Source: Helopsaltes ochotensis (Eukaryota; Chordata; Aves; Passeriformes; Locustellidae). Taken from it: DNA of 64,000 nucleotides. Below are positions 41,301 through 53,300 of this stretch, piece by piece. Location of the stretch: positions 1,907,816 to 1,971,815 of the forward strand of contig VXBM01000058.1 in the NCBI GenBank assembly GCA_013400155.1, written 5' to 3'. How positions within the stretch are numbered: the stretch's first letter is position 1; the number at the start of each line of letters is the position of its first letter. Both the position numbers and the translations under genes were made by a program. A model generated the notes under the pieces. The model saw nothing but the letters and a program-made list of their open reading frames with translations. It did no database searches and was not told where the DNA came from.

Positions 41301-44300
41301 GTTACCAAAATCACCGAGTGCCAGAATGAGCTGTGTTACTGCCTCCTTTCCTCGAGTTTGAGTCATTAAAATTACAACACTGTGAAAAAGGCTTTTACCT
41401 GCACATAAGACAGGAATGAATGAGTGACTCAAGCTTGGGTTGGATGGAAACTAGTACTAACTTCATTGCTTCAGGAACTGATAAATCTCATCAAATGAGT
41501 CTTATGGCCCAGTCAGATCCTGTGTTTCAGAGGGCTTTGCACCGCAAACTTTCCTTTAGACCTGTATTTGCTCTTGTAGGTTGGTATTGTCATGTATAGC
41601 GTACATGATAGTACAAAAAACCATTAAGAGCAGTTTTGCTAATCAGAGATTATAAACACACCCTTTCTTAAGTACTCAGCCTGCTGATTGGTTTAGAAAA
41701 TTAATGCATTTAGTGCTCAAGGAAGATGGTTGTAGCAGAGCTGTTTTCCATTTAACCTTAAATGTCTTCACTCTTATGAAATATGCATTGGACAGATGTG
41801 GGTGCATTACTATGCACAAAAGTACATTTTAGCTGATTACATACATCCTCTTCTGCAAAGAATATTTTAGTGTGGTGCTTAATGGGATTTGCTTTCATGG
41901 GTTCATGCTCCAGAGGTACCAGGGTGTCTTGCATCTTACTTTTCCCCCTCTTAATGCATACATTGTACTGAGGATTACACTGACACGAGATCTTGTGTCT
42001 CGTATCTCTTAGGGAAGGTTTGGGGGCCACTTGTTGATATTTCAGACACAAAGTAATTGCAGGAATTTTCTGCATTTTGTTTGCTGGAAACTGCCACTTT
42101 TGAGCTTAACATACCTTTAATATACCTGTTTGAGATCCACCTCATTTCATATTCAACCTTCATTTGTATGTGCATGTTACAAAGTTTGGTGTTTTAGACT
42201 AAATCTTCTCAAGGAAAATAAAGAGGCTTGATATGTCCTGGTCATTATACTGTATCTCACTGTTGATAGCTCTCAATGCCCACTTTTTACTGGTTTTTGT
42301 TTGATTTGAAGAAACTTGCTGTCATACTTCCAGAAATCTGAACGTATTCTTGTATCAATCCTTTTATAGGAAGTCACTGTATTGGCAAACGCTGGATGAG
42401 CATGAAGTGTTTAGCTTTATATCGTGGGAAAGGAATATCATTTACAATATCAGATGTAACTGTGGCTAAAGTAATTCCATTCACTGAGGGTGTGCTGAAC
42501 TTCCCTGTGGGTTTTTCCATGTAGAAACAAGCATATTGGGACTCAGCAGCTTTCAGCAGTGCTGAAGGATTTCATGCTTGGGTGTGCTTGAGACCATGCT
42601 GTGCTGGGTCACGCAGTCATACAACACCTCAAGTAATGGCTGCATGGTGTAGCAGATTTTAGTCACTCTTCTTGAATGCTGACCCTTTCTGAAAGCAGTT
42701 GCTGAGTGATGCTGAGCACCTGGGGCAGGCAGTGAGTACTCAGCATATCCACTGCACTACTGCTGTGACACCAGGGCAGAGCTCAGCACTATGTGCATGG
42801 CGGGATCAAAACATTGAGCAATTGCTTTGGTTTTTCTCTGAGTGTGTTCTTCCTTGGAGGTTTTTCTCAACTCTTTCTAACCCTTTAAATTCCTCTCTGT
42901 GAGCTCTCTCTACCGCTTTAGACCATGTTTTATGCTTTGTGCCAGTGTATCCTTGCTCCTTGAGCAAGTGCACAGGCAGGAAAAGATTAGGGGCTGCTTA
43001 GTGTGTGCTGTGATGTCTGGGAACAGAATGAGTCATTAGCAAAATTTTTGCTGCTGTTTGTAGGAAACCTGGAACACTTGGTAGATATTTCAGGTCTGGT
43101 ACCTCTTTTTTGTAGAAGGTGAGATTTGGCCTGAGATTTTTGGTTTGGAACCCTTTCAGGTGGGAGTGTTTGTGTAAGAATTTTTAACAGCTGCCCTTGG
43201 TTGCATTGGAAAACCTGCAATGGTTTTCCATCACACATATTCTGGCTATTAAGCTTTACAGATATCAAAAATGCCAGTAGATTGTACATGTTCCTTTTTA
43301 TTCAAAACATTGATCAGTTGTTTGCAGTAAATAAAGTGCAAAACTGGAACAACCCAAAGAGGGAATGAAACACTTGTATTCTTTGTGCACTTGTGATGGC
43401 ATGGGCACATCATGGGAACGCTGGTTTTGAAATGGGGCAGACAAAGAGCTGAAATAAAATCACATCAAAGAGACAAATGTGTATTTTGAAAAACTGCTTG
43501 AAGGTTGTGCTCATCATATTGAATAGAAAAAAAATCTTGAAAGCATGAAGTGATGTAGAAACTTTAATATTAAAGTTCTTGGTTAAGAAATCTATTCAAG
43601 AGCTCAGTCTCCTTCCTTTGGCAGCCTTGAGAGGGATATCTCTTGGGGAATTGTTCCGGGTTTGTTGTCCATTATGGTGAAAGAGCAGCAAAGAGACCAA
43701 GAATTGGTATTTTATCATTTGTATAGAACTGGTACAGCTTCAGAGTCTTGGGGAAAAAATACATGTGGCTTAGGACAAAAGTATTTTTAAAAGTGTAGTG
43801 ATTTTAAAGGAGACAATGGGATCAAAGCAAAAGGTGTACAATATTCCTATGGGGGCTCAGCATGGCTACCTCCCTGGAATAGCAGGTACATGATTTGTTT
43901 TTAATAAATAAATACATTTTCCTCCCCCTCCCAGAAGTGAATGTAGACCAGAGAAACTGCCATCACATTCCTTTGAAATCGATCATGAAGATGTGGATAA
44001 GGATGAAGTATGTATTCTGGTCTTGGTGTGGGTTGGTTTTTTTCAACTGGGGAAGTTATTTATTGCTTTAGTATCAAATAAAGAATGATAATTATAATCT
44101 CCTATAAATAAATTCTTATTTAAAATAGCTCTGAAATTAGTGGAACAGCTTTGTCTCATGTCATCCCATGTATGGGAGGGCTATTAATAATGTCGTATTT
44201 TAAGGGGAATGAAAAGATAATTATTTGTTATCAAGCAGATATTCATACATTAACAGTTTTTGTCTTGGAATTCAGAAAACAAGTCTGTGCAATTTTAACC

Positions 44301-47300
44301 TTGTCTTCCATATAGGACACAACATCCCACTCATCTTCTAAAGGTGGTGGTGGTGGAGGAGGAGGAGGATTAGCAGCAGGAGTTTACAAGTCTGGGTGGC
44401 TTTATAAAGGGAATTTCAACAGCACTGTAAACAATAGCATTACTGTTCGGGTAAGGAAGCAACATTATTCTTTCTTTATTCCATTTGGATTAATTTTCCC
44501 CACAGAGGAATACTCTTTGCCATTGTCACTTAGCTGTTTCTATCTCAGCTTTGATTACATTGCTTTAAATGATAATAAAGTAATATTTCATTTATCTACA
44601 AAACACTGATTGAAATGCAGTCAGGAGATGCCTGTTATTTAAACCTTGTGAATAAAGTATAAGAGAAAATAATTCGCAGTTCAACAATTTTTATGCTTTT
44701 TCTTTCCCACCACTTCAGTCATTCAAAAAGCGCTACTTCCAGCTGACACAGCTGTCGGATAACTCGTATATTATGAATTTTTATAAAGATGAAAAAATAT
44801 CAAAGGAGCCAAAAGGATGTATTTTTTTGGATTCTTGTACAGGAGTCGTACAGGTAAGTTCCAGTTTATTTCATTGCAGTGTTTTAGGTGCAGGATGCAT
44901 TTAAAAAGGCAAGTGGAGGAACGTGTTCATTAACAGAATGATGGTCTCATTAGCAGTTTCAGCAAATAAAAGCACCAATGGTTTTGCTCTTTAATTTGGT
45001 GCAGATGCTCAGACTAACAAGTTACAAAAAAACCACAGCTGAATTATGGTAGCAGACACACACTCTTTGTCCATGGCAAACGTGAGAAAAAATATTATGA
45101 AATGTTTGGGAGAGGTTTTGCTGAAATTATTTTCTGAGGTGTCAGATTTTACTACATGCTTACTAAGAGCATGCTTGCTTGTTGTGGGGTAAAGAGATTC
45201 AGGTTACAAAGCTTTGCCTGTTGGGCAAGTGTGAAATTAATCATGTATCCTGAGCCTCCTTGAAGGTCATCACTTCTGGAGATGATAGAGAGTCTTAATG
45301 GCATCAAGTAGGACAGAACCTTTTTGTTTGCCAGAAATATCTAAACCAACATTTTTTTCCTATTGTTACCCTTAGACTGTGTTCTTAGTTTTTTTCTCGC
45401 ATCTTGTTCTTCCTTTCCTCTCATTTTAATAGTATATTTCTCTCCTTTTTTGTTTCATTCTAAAGAAGATGTCACTTTGAATGGTATATGACTATTGGCT
45501 GATCTGGCCTAATGTATTACTGAATAAGGAAATGCCTTTTATTTAATCCCTACTTCACTACTTAACCAGTAAAGACTGGTAACAGTGCTAGGCAGGCTGA
45601 TTTGGGGATTGCTTTGAAAGAAACTTTTCAGGTAACACAAGGGAAGACCCCTGATGAACAGGAAGTTTTCCTGGTTGTGATAGCCCTCCTTTTACCCTTT
45701 GGAGCAAGCAAAATGATCAGTTCCCAGTGATTCACCCTGGGAGCCAGTATTTGCTGACAGTCCCCAGCTCTGTGGGCCGGGGCCATTATCCCAGTGCTGT
45801 TCAGAGGGGTGTTTCTTTTTCCAAACAGGGGTAGAAGGGGATGGAGATAAGCATGTAGGACAGTGATGTTTGCCAGTGTAAATCCATTGGCTTGAGAGAC
45901 TCTCACAGGTAGCTTGGAAGTGTAGCAGAAGCCATGGAGGAGATTCTTGTAGAGAAATCCTGATTAGAAATTGCTGCTTGCTCCTGCCTGCTGGCAGCAA
46001 GGGCTTTCTTGTCAGCCAGAGCTCCAGTCCAGCCCTGTAGGGTGTTGTTAGGTACATATTTCATGCTACCCCAGAGGGTGCCTTTTCTGCTGTGTTGTTT
46101 CTCAGGACACTCCAGGATAGCAGAAATGTCTTGACTGCAAGATTTCTGCCCTTTTTTACTAACTTCTGACAAAAAAACCTCGAGAAGCCTTTGAAATCCT
46201 CCTCCTCTGAACCTCTGACAGCTGCTTTCTCAATCTACAGTGTTCCTCCAGATTATCCCTCACTGGTTGAACAGTGGGTTCTCCTCTTGCCTGCCCCCAG
46301 ATACAAGTTTTTGTGATAGTTTTTGATTGACATTTAGTATGGGACTCACAAATTTAACCTATCTTCACTAGCAAGAAGTTAGAATCTTAGCCAAGGGTGT
46401 ACTAAGGTGAATACCATCAGCTGTCGGTGTGTGATGGAACTTGGAATCATAAAGCCGAAAAACAAAACCTGGCTTAGAGTTGCCATAAACAGGGAGACCA
46501 GAGAATGTGGAGAAAGAGTTGGGTAAAACTGAATTTTTAGTGAAAAAATGTGATATGTACATTGTGATTTAATGAGTTTTAATACCACTATAAATTCTTT
46601 AAATCTCTGTGAATGTCTTTGAACTCCTGTTTGATTGAGATAAAATATCAAAATTATAGTAAATATCCCAGAGAAATCATCTCCAGATAAAATACAGAAT
46701 GCTTCCAAAACAATTCTGTTAGTTTGGAAGAATGACCCTGCAGGCATTAGACTCAGCCTGATGTTTCATTTATATCTCATTCATAGTCTCTTTTTTGAAT
46801 CTTGTACTATTTCTTTCTGGAAGAAATCTTTGGACTCAAAATTAAGTGTTGAAGATTAGAAGTCAAGGTCCATATACCATAATGAAGGAGTTTTATAGAG
46901 GAGCAAACTGAGAAATGGTACTTCGGGTTTTTTTCCCTGTTAACTGATCAGGAAGGTAAAATAGTTGGCCTTAGATTTGAAACCAAGACTTCGCTGTAGA
47001 TCTCATCTGCTTGCCAGAAATCTGAAGGGCAGATGGAAAAGTGGATATTGAAGTTTTCCTGCCCTGCCTGATGTTTTTAAGGTTCAGCATGCAAGATAAA
47101 TTGCTGTATTAGATAATGTCTGATAGTCTTTCAGTACCTGATTTAAAGATCTTGGCCATGTCTGTAAGGGGAAGTACATAATATAGACAATAAATGCATT
47201 TGTCTTGTGTTTCTGTACCTGATTTAAAGATCTTGGACATGTCATAAGAGGAAATATATAAAATAGAAAATAAATCCATTAATTTCAAATGCTTTTGTCT

Positions 47301-50300
47301 TATCTGAAGTAAAATTGAAACATAGCATTCTTCTTTATAGATTGTGCATTAACTGGTGTACGTAATCCACTTTACAAATAATCTGTCTTTAAAAGTTTTA
47401 AATGGCCACTACCCAAGTTTTTTGGCATAGTTTTGTTCAACTTTTAGCTCTTGGTCAAGCCTCTATATAACTTTATACATATGTAACAGGTTTTAGTGAA
47501 GTTTTAGTCCTTGTTTTACATTAGTTTGAATGTATCATTGGAGGAAAGGAGTGATTTCAGGATCAGGAAAAATACTGAACACTCAAGAATCCAATAGCTA
47601 CAAAACCCAAGTCTAGTCTTACTCTGCATTTGATGAGCTAAAATTTATAACCCTGAAAGAATATTCACTTCCATAAAGAACTTGAGAGGAAAATTATTTC
47701 ATATCAAGAGAATTTCCAGTAGCAGAACTAAAAGATAGCAGACATGCACACATACACACACAGACAACCCCAAGTCAGTTTGAAAAGCCAAGATTTGTCT
47801 GACCCGATGGACCCAAGTAGCTTCAGAAGAAGTAGTTCAGTCTTAAGTGATTCCTCATCTGGGTCATGACACGTAATACAAGAACTTGAGGAAGTGATTA
47901 GCAACAGATTGGGTAGGAATCTTCTAAATCATCTCTGCTGCTGAAAAAAAATGTTCATGGAATTTGCCTCTCAGTGTCCTGGGTTCTCATCCTCCTCTGC
48001 TAATCAGTATCAGATTTTGCCTCTGTTCCTCTTAAATAAAAGGATCACTATCATCTCACCATCTGGCATAGAAACCTCTTAATAACTTGTTCATATAGAA
48101 CTGTAGAGAAAAATACTGACAGTATGTAGAACTACAGGAGACCACTGTGATGTTGAGACTGCTAAGGAAGAAAAACTGGAGTGAAATGGGCAGCGATGGG
48201 GTGGATTTTTTTTTTCTTTTTCATTTGTCAGTATCACTCCAAGGTTAAATCTGTCAACAAAGGCATGGCAATCTTCTGGAATATTGAAATCAAAATGGTG
48301 GCACTAATGTCCATCATCAGTCAGCTTTAAAAGTTCAGTGAAATAGGGGATAGAGTGCATTTCTGGTCTCTCAGATATAAGCAAGGAGGAGAGAAAATTT
48401 ATGCAACTGCTTCCTTAACGCTAAGAGATATGTGTCTCACTAATTGGGTAAATTTGAGAAATTTTGTTAGATCCCATCACTTTGTTTAATTTTATTGAGC
48501 TGTTTCAGTAGCTAAGTACCTGTTAATTAATATGACAGAAATTGATAGACTTGTCATCTCCTGCAGGTAAAATCTGGTGACAGAGAACAGCTCTCAGAAC
48601 TCAATCTATTCCCAGTACACTGGGCATTTGCTCTTATTTTGTGTTTGAAAAGGATAGCATTGCAGTGACTGACCAACACTATATCTCACCTTTGCCTTTT
48701 GTGAAGAGTTGTTGAAATCCCCTAAGTTGTTTTTCAAATCTTTCTAAGACAAAAGTAGATGTGGGAAGTACCCTTTATAATAGTTACTGTGCAGGAATTT
48801 GTCCTGTTGCGATCTTCTGGAAAGTCCTCTTCTCACTCTCCCCCAAATATTTATATGACTTAGCAATACTTTGATTTATCTTTTCGGATGTCTAGTGTGT
48901 GCTAGTAAAGTGTAAGAGCTTGTTTTTTAGAGCTGGTCTCTCCAGACCACTCCAACTCGTGTAGCAGTGCTGCACTTTGTGACCAGAGGTCTTTTATTGT
49001 TCCACATGGGAGGGATTCCCTTCTGAACTATTGGCCATCTTAGATTTCTGTGGCTAAATATAGGACATATGTTTGGCCACAGAAGCTCTTAAATGCACAG
49101 ATTGACAGAAATTTGTGTTAAAATCACACTCTTTGAATTTTCTTTAAAGCCACAGAAGTTTGCTTAAATATCTTTTTTAAGGAGTGGTCATATAAAAGTC
49201 CATCTAAATGCCTTTTTGTATTAGTTCTAGTGTTTATTTTTATTTTCCTTTTTTTCCAACAGAATAACAGGCTTAGGAAACATGCCTTTGAGTTGAAAAT
49301 GAATGACCTTACATACTTTGTGCTGGCAGCTGAAAATGAGCAGGATATGGATGACTGGATTTTTACACTCAACAAAATCCTGCAAATAAATCCAGAGGGA
49401 ACCATTCAGGAGAGGAAGAGTGCAGATCTCACTGATCTGAGACTTGGTAAGAATGAAAAATCTCTTGTATTGCTCGGGTTTTTTTAAACAAGTGAAAAAA
49501 GTGGAACCTTCATATCAGTATTTAATCATTTTAACTGCCTGAGTCTGCAATGGATTCTGTACCTATTGATTTCTGACAAAGCAGCACCAGTCCTGGCAAT
49601 CCCTGCACAATGTCAGCTAACTCTCCTCAGATCATTTTCAAATGGCTGGAGGGGAGGTAAAATTGTTCCCACAAAGTCAGCAGGAGCAACGTGGCTCCAC
49701 TTTGCATATGCAGCTCTTTTTTAAATTTAGTCCTCTCTGTCAGTGATCTTTCTGGTACTTTGTGTTTTACTGTCCTGGAACTCTGAAGGTTTAAATAAGT
49801 TTTGTGCTGGAGAGGGGTTTGATCAGTTCTTTTTCCAACATTTTGCTTTCTTTAAAAATCTGGAGCTAGTAATTAAAGAAAAAAAGCCCAAACAGCTGTG
49901 ATATATGGCTGTTTCTCTGAAAGCTTATTGACTTCTTGGTTTTTTGAGCTTGCATATTATGCTCTCACTGTGGAAGAAAGAATTGGATGCTCTGTTATAC
50001 TGCAGTGTTCATGTGGCAGTAACTCATTCCTGCACATAATAAATCCACATACATTTTGGATGAACTCCAGCTGAAATTCTAAGGTTGAAAACACTTGAAA
50101 CATTAATACAGATGTAAAATGCATGTGCTCTGAGCAGCGTTAAAGCTTTGAATCCACATGCATCTGAATCTTGGGGATGTTCAGAGCTAATTGAACTCTT
50201 TAGCCTGATGTTTGTAGTAAGTTCTAATTTTGGAAGGACAGTATACCCTTCATATGGACAAAGATGTTTTTAGAACTTGGAGGCACAAGAGATTTGCACT

Positions 50301-53300
50301 TCAGAATCAGAGGAGTACTTTTGAAAATCCCACCCGTAAGGGATATTAATCAAACAGGAAGAAATGTGTGCATAAAAGGTCAAAAACACAGGCAAACAGA
50401 AAACAGAAGTCTCTTCTGGTAAAAAAGCTGATAACAAGCAGCAGGATGCGTTATAGAGTTAACTTGTCACAAGACATGAGGCTTTCTTGGCAAGAAGAGC
50501 CCTAAGTGACTGCAATGACTTCTTTCCCGTGGGGCTGAATTACCCCGTGAGAACAGAGCACTCCTGGTGAGCTGAGTAAAGCCCAGGGCTTGTGTTCAGT
50601 GCTGTTCCGTGGATTCACAGGTTTGCAGCTCAGGGAGTCCAGCCTGCATCTCTCCCTTTCCCAAAGGGCGGGTCGGGTCCTGCCTGCCTCGCTGAGCGCT
50701 CCCTTTACTGGGAACCCCAAACCTTTTGGTTGGCATAAACCCTTGGTGTTGCCTCAGAAGGGGCTGAGACAAGAAGGTGTCTTTGTGGTGGGTGTGAGTA
50801 TTTGTCTTGGGTGAAAGTGCTGGATGTCTCACTGGGTAGTCCGGCCTTCTGTTTGCGAGCTTAAATATACTTGAGATAAGACTATAAGATACAGCGAGCA
50901 GCAGTGAGAGATGAGGTTGAGGAGGACAGAGGTGTACATGAGCATCACTTCCATTTGGAGAGATGATGAGTCTGAAGGGAATAAAAAGAAATAACATGGA
51001 AATATGGAGTTTTATCTTTTAAACCCTGTGGTAATAGCGAGAATAATAAAACCATTTTGTGGGTTTTTTTCCTTCTCTTCAAGACCCTGCAGAAGTTTCG
51101 GTGAATTATGATTGCTCTCAAGAAGAGGCAGATTCTTCAGAGAACACCTTGCACCCAGACTTCGCAAAAGTAATGGATGTTACATTTTTCTTTACACATC
51201 TAGTGTACAATGTCCTAGGTGAAAAATGCCAGCCAATATCTGATCATTAATATTCTGAAAGGTTGAAAAATTTAGCATGGTCTATTACAATCGCTAGAGA
51301 CACAACAAGTGACAGGAGTAATCTTCTTTCTGAGCAACTCATCCTTTTGTTTAAGTAAGAAAATCTCCACCAGATGCAAAGAGAGTAGGTGCTCCACAGA
51401 GCATTTTGATTTAGACCTGTGAAATCGGTAAGGGTCTGGTCCCCTCAGTTATGTGTGAAATATTTCCTCATCTGAGCTGCATTTCAGTAGAATTTGGCTC
51501 TTGGAGAGCCAAGATTTCCTGTGTGACTGGCAAGGAAGTGAGCTCTGAACTGCTCATTGTCTTCCGTAACTTCATTGAAAGATACTACCGGGGGAGGCAT
51601 TTTGTCCTCTGGAGCTCATAAACTGCTTCATGTGGGTGAGATAATTGTATATGGTGCTAAGAAGCTTTTTAATGAACAGCTAGATTGGAAATGCTTCACT
51701 GCTTTCTCTTAAATGAATGTGTAATCTCTCTGTAGCCTTCTGCCAGAGAGCTGCTGTAGATGCTGTCTGTCTACAGAGCCAAATGCTGTTTGAGGATGTT
51801 ACACAGATTTGAAATGAAAGATGACTGTGCAGTTGAGGATAGAATTTTACTGTAGGTCATATTCATTTTTTGTGAAGTGGTCACCTAGAATGCAAAAAAA
51901 GCAAAAAAGAAATCAAATCACAGAACAAAATAAAAACAAAACAGCCAACCATATAAAATGTATCTGAGTTTATGTATTAAGGGCAGCAGAAGTGTCAGAT
52001 CTTCTTGTCTATGGATAGATTCTTTCTAATGGTTTAGTTGATGCAGGTATCCCAGAGGTATCTGCACATATCTCAAAGACCACTGGTACCTGCAAGGCTA
52101 CAGGAGATGGTCAGCTTGTTTTGCGATGCTCTTTTTGCCCTTGATGTGGATAATTCCTGTTCCCCCAGCCTGGCTCCACAGGCCTGCCTGCAGCAGTGTT
52201 CTGTGGCCTTTCCATGGCAGATAAACCTCCTGATTCCAGCTCCATCTAAACCAGTCTACCAGAGCCACGTCAGGACCTGCTTCTGCAGGTCAGGACATGG
52301 GCAGTGCATGTTGGGAAGTGAACATGGAGCTCTTGGTCTTGCTGGGCTGCTGCTGCTTGTTACTTAATGTGTGCTGACAATATCGTGGTGTTGGGGAAGA
52401 CATGAAACACTGAGTGGGACCTGTACAGGAGAATATCCTGTGCGATGTCAGCTAAGGGTTGTACTCAGTCCTAGGCAACCAGAAAAGATGGACACTCTTT
52501 TTAATATTTCAGAGATTTTAAAAAAATTTAAAAATAAAGTTAGAGAAAATCAAAGTGCAAAGAATTGAAATATCCCAAGGGATCTTTAAGGGGAAGGGAA
52601 TGTATAGGGTTTACTTTACATATTGGATAAATGAGCTTAACTAGTGAGGAAAAAGGTGTTTGCTGTTAGACTTAAGTGTAAACTTTTAGAAGGTAGGGTA
52701 GGAAAGCACCAGGTGGCTTCAGAAGAGGAAGTTGGTTTTGTCAGAGAGCTTGCTATTAACTAAAGCATGTGTCTGTCAGAAAGGAAATGGGTGAATGTGA
52801 TCCTCCCTGTGGCAGAGGGCGGGTGGGAGAGGACTCCCAGCCTCCCCTTTGGGTGCTGCCGCAGTCTGTGTGTCTGCTCAGCCTGTGAGGCTGAGGGGCA
52901 TTTGCTGCTCCCCTTTCTGCCCTCCCCTGGCACAGGTGTTTTTCTGTGGGGCTGGTTTGTTGGGGGTTATTTCCCTCCGCTTGGGAATCCCTAAACTGAT
53001 TTTGGTGCAGAGATCTGACATAGTCCTCAATGAACATTGGTGAACATACAAAAACTTGAATTACTTAATGGGATTCCTTAGAAGTATATCATGGCCTGAA
53101 AATCCCTGCTTCAAAAGCAAAGAGTACTTGGAGGTGCTTGGGGACAACTGCTACAGAAGTGGGAAATGTTGTTACCAGTGAAACACTGATCACTCATTTA
53201 GAAGCCTAACAACTCCATGGATTTCTGTTCTTGTGCAGAAAACTAATTTATTCTCTGTCACCACAGTACATCACAGAAACAGAAGAAACAGTGAAAGCCT

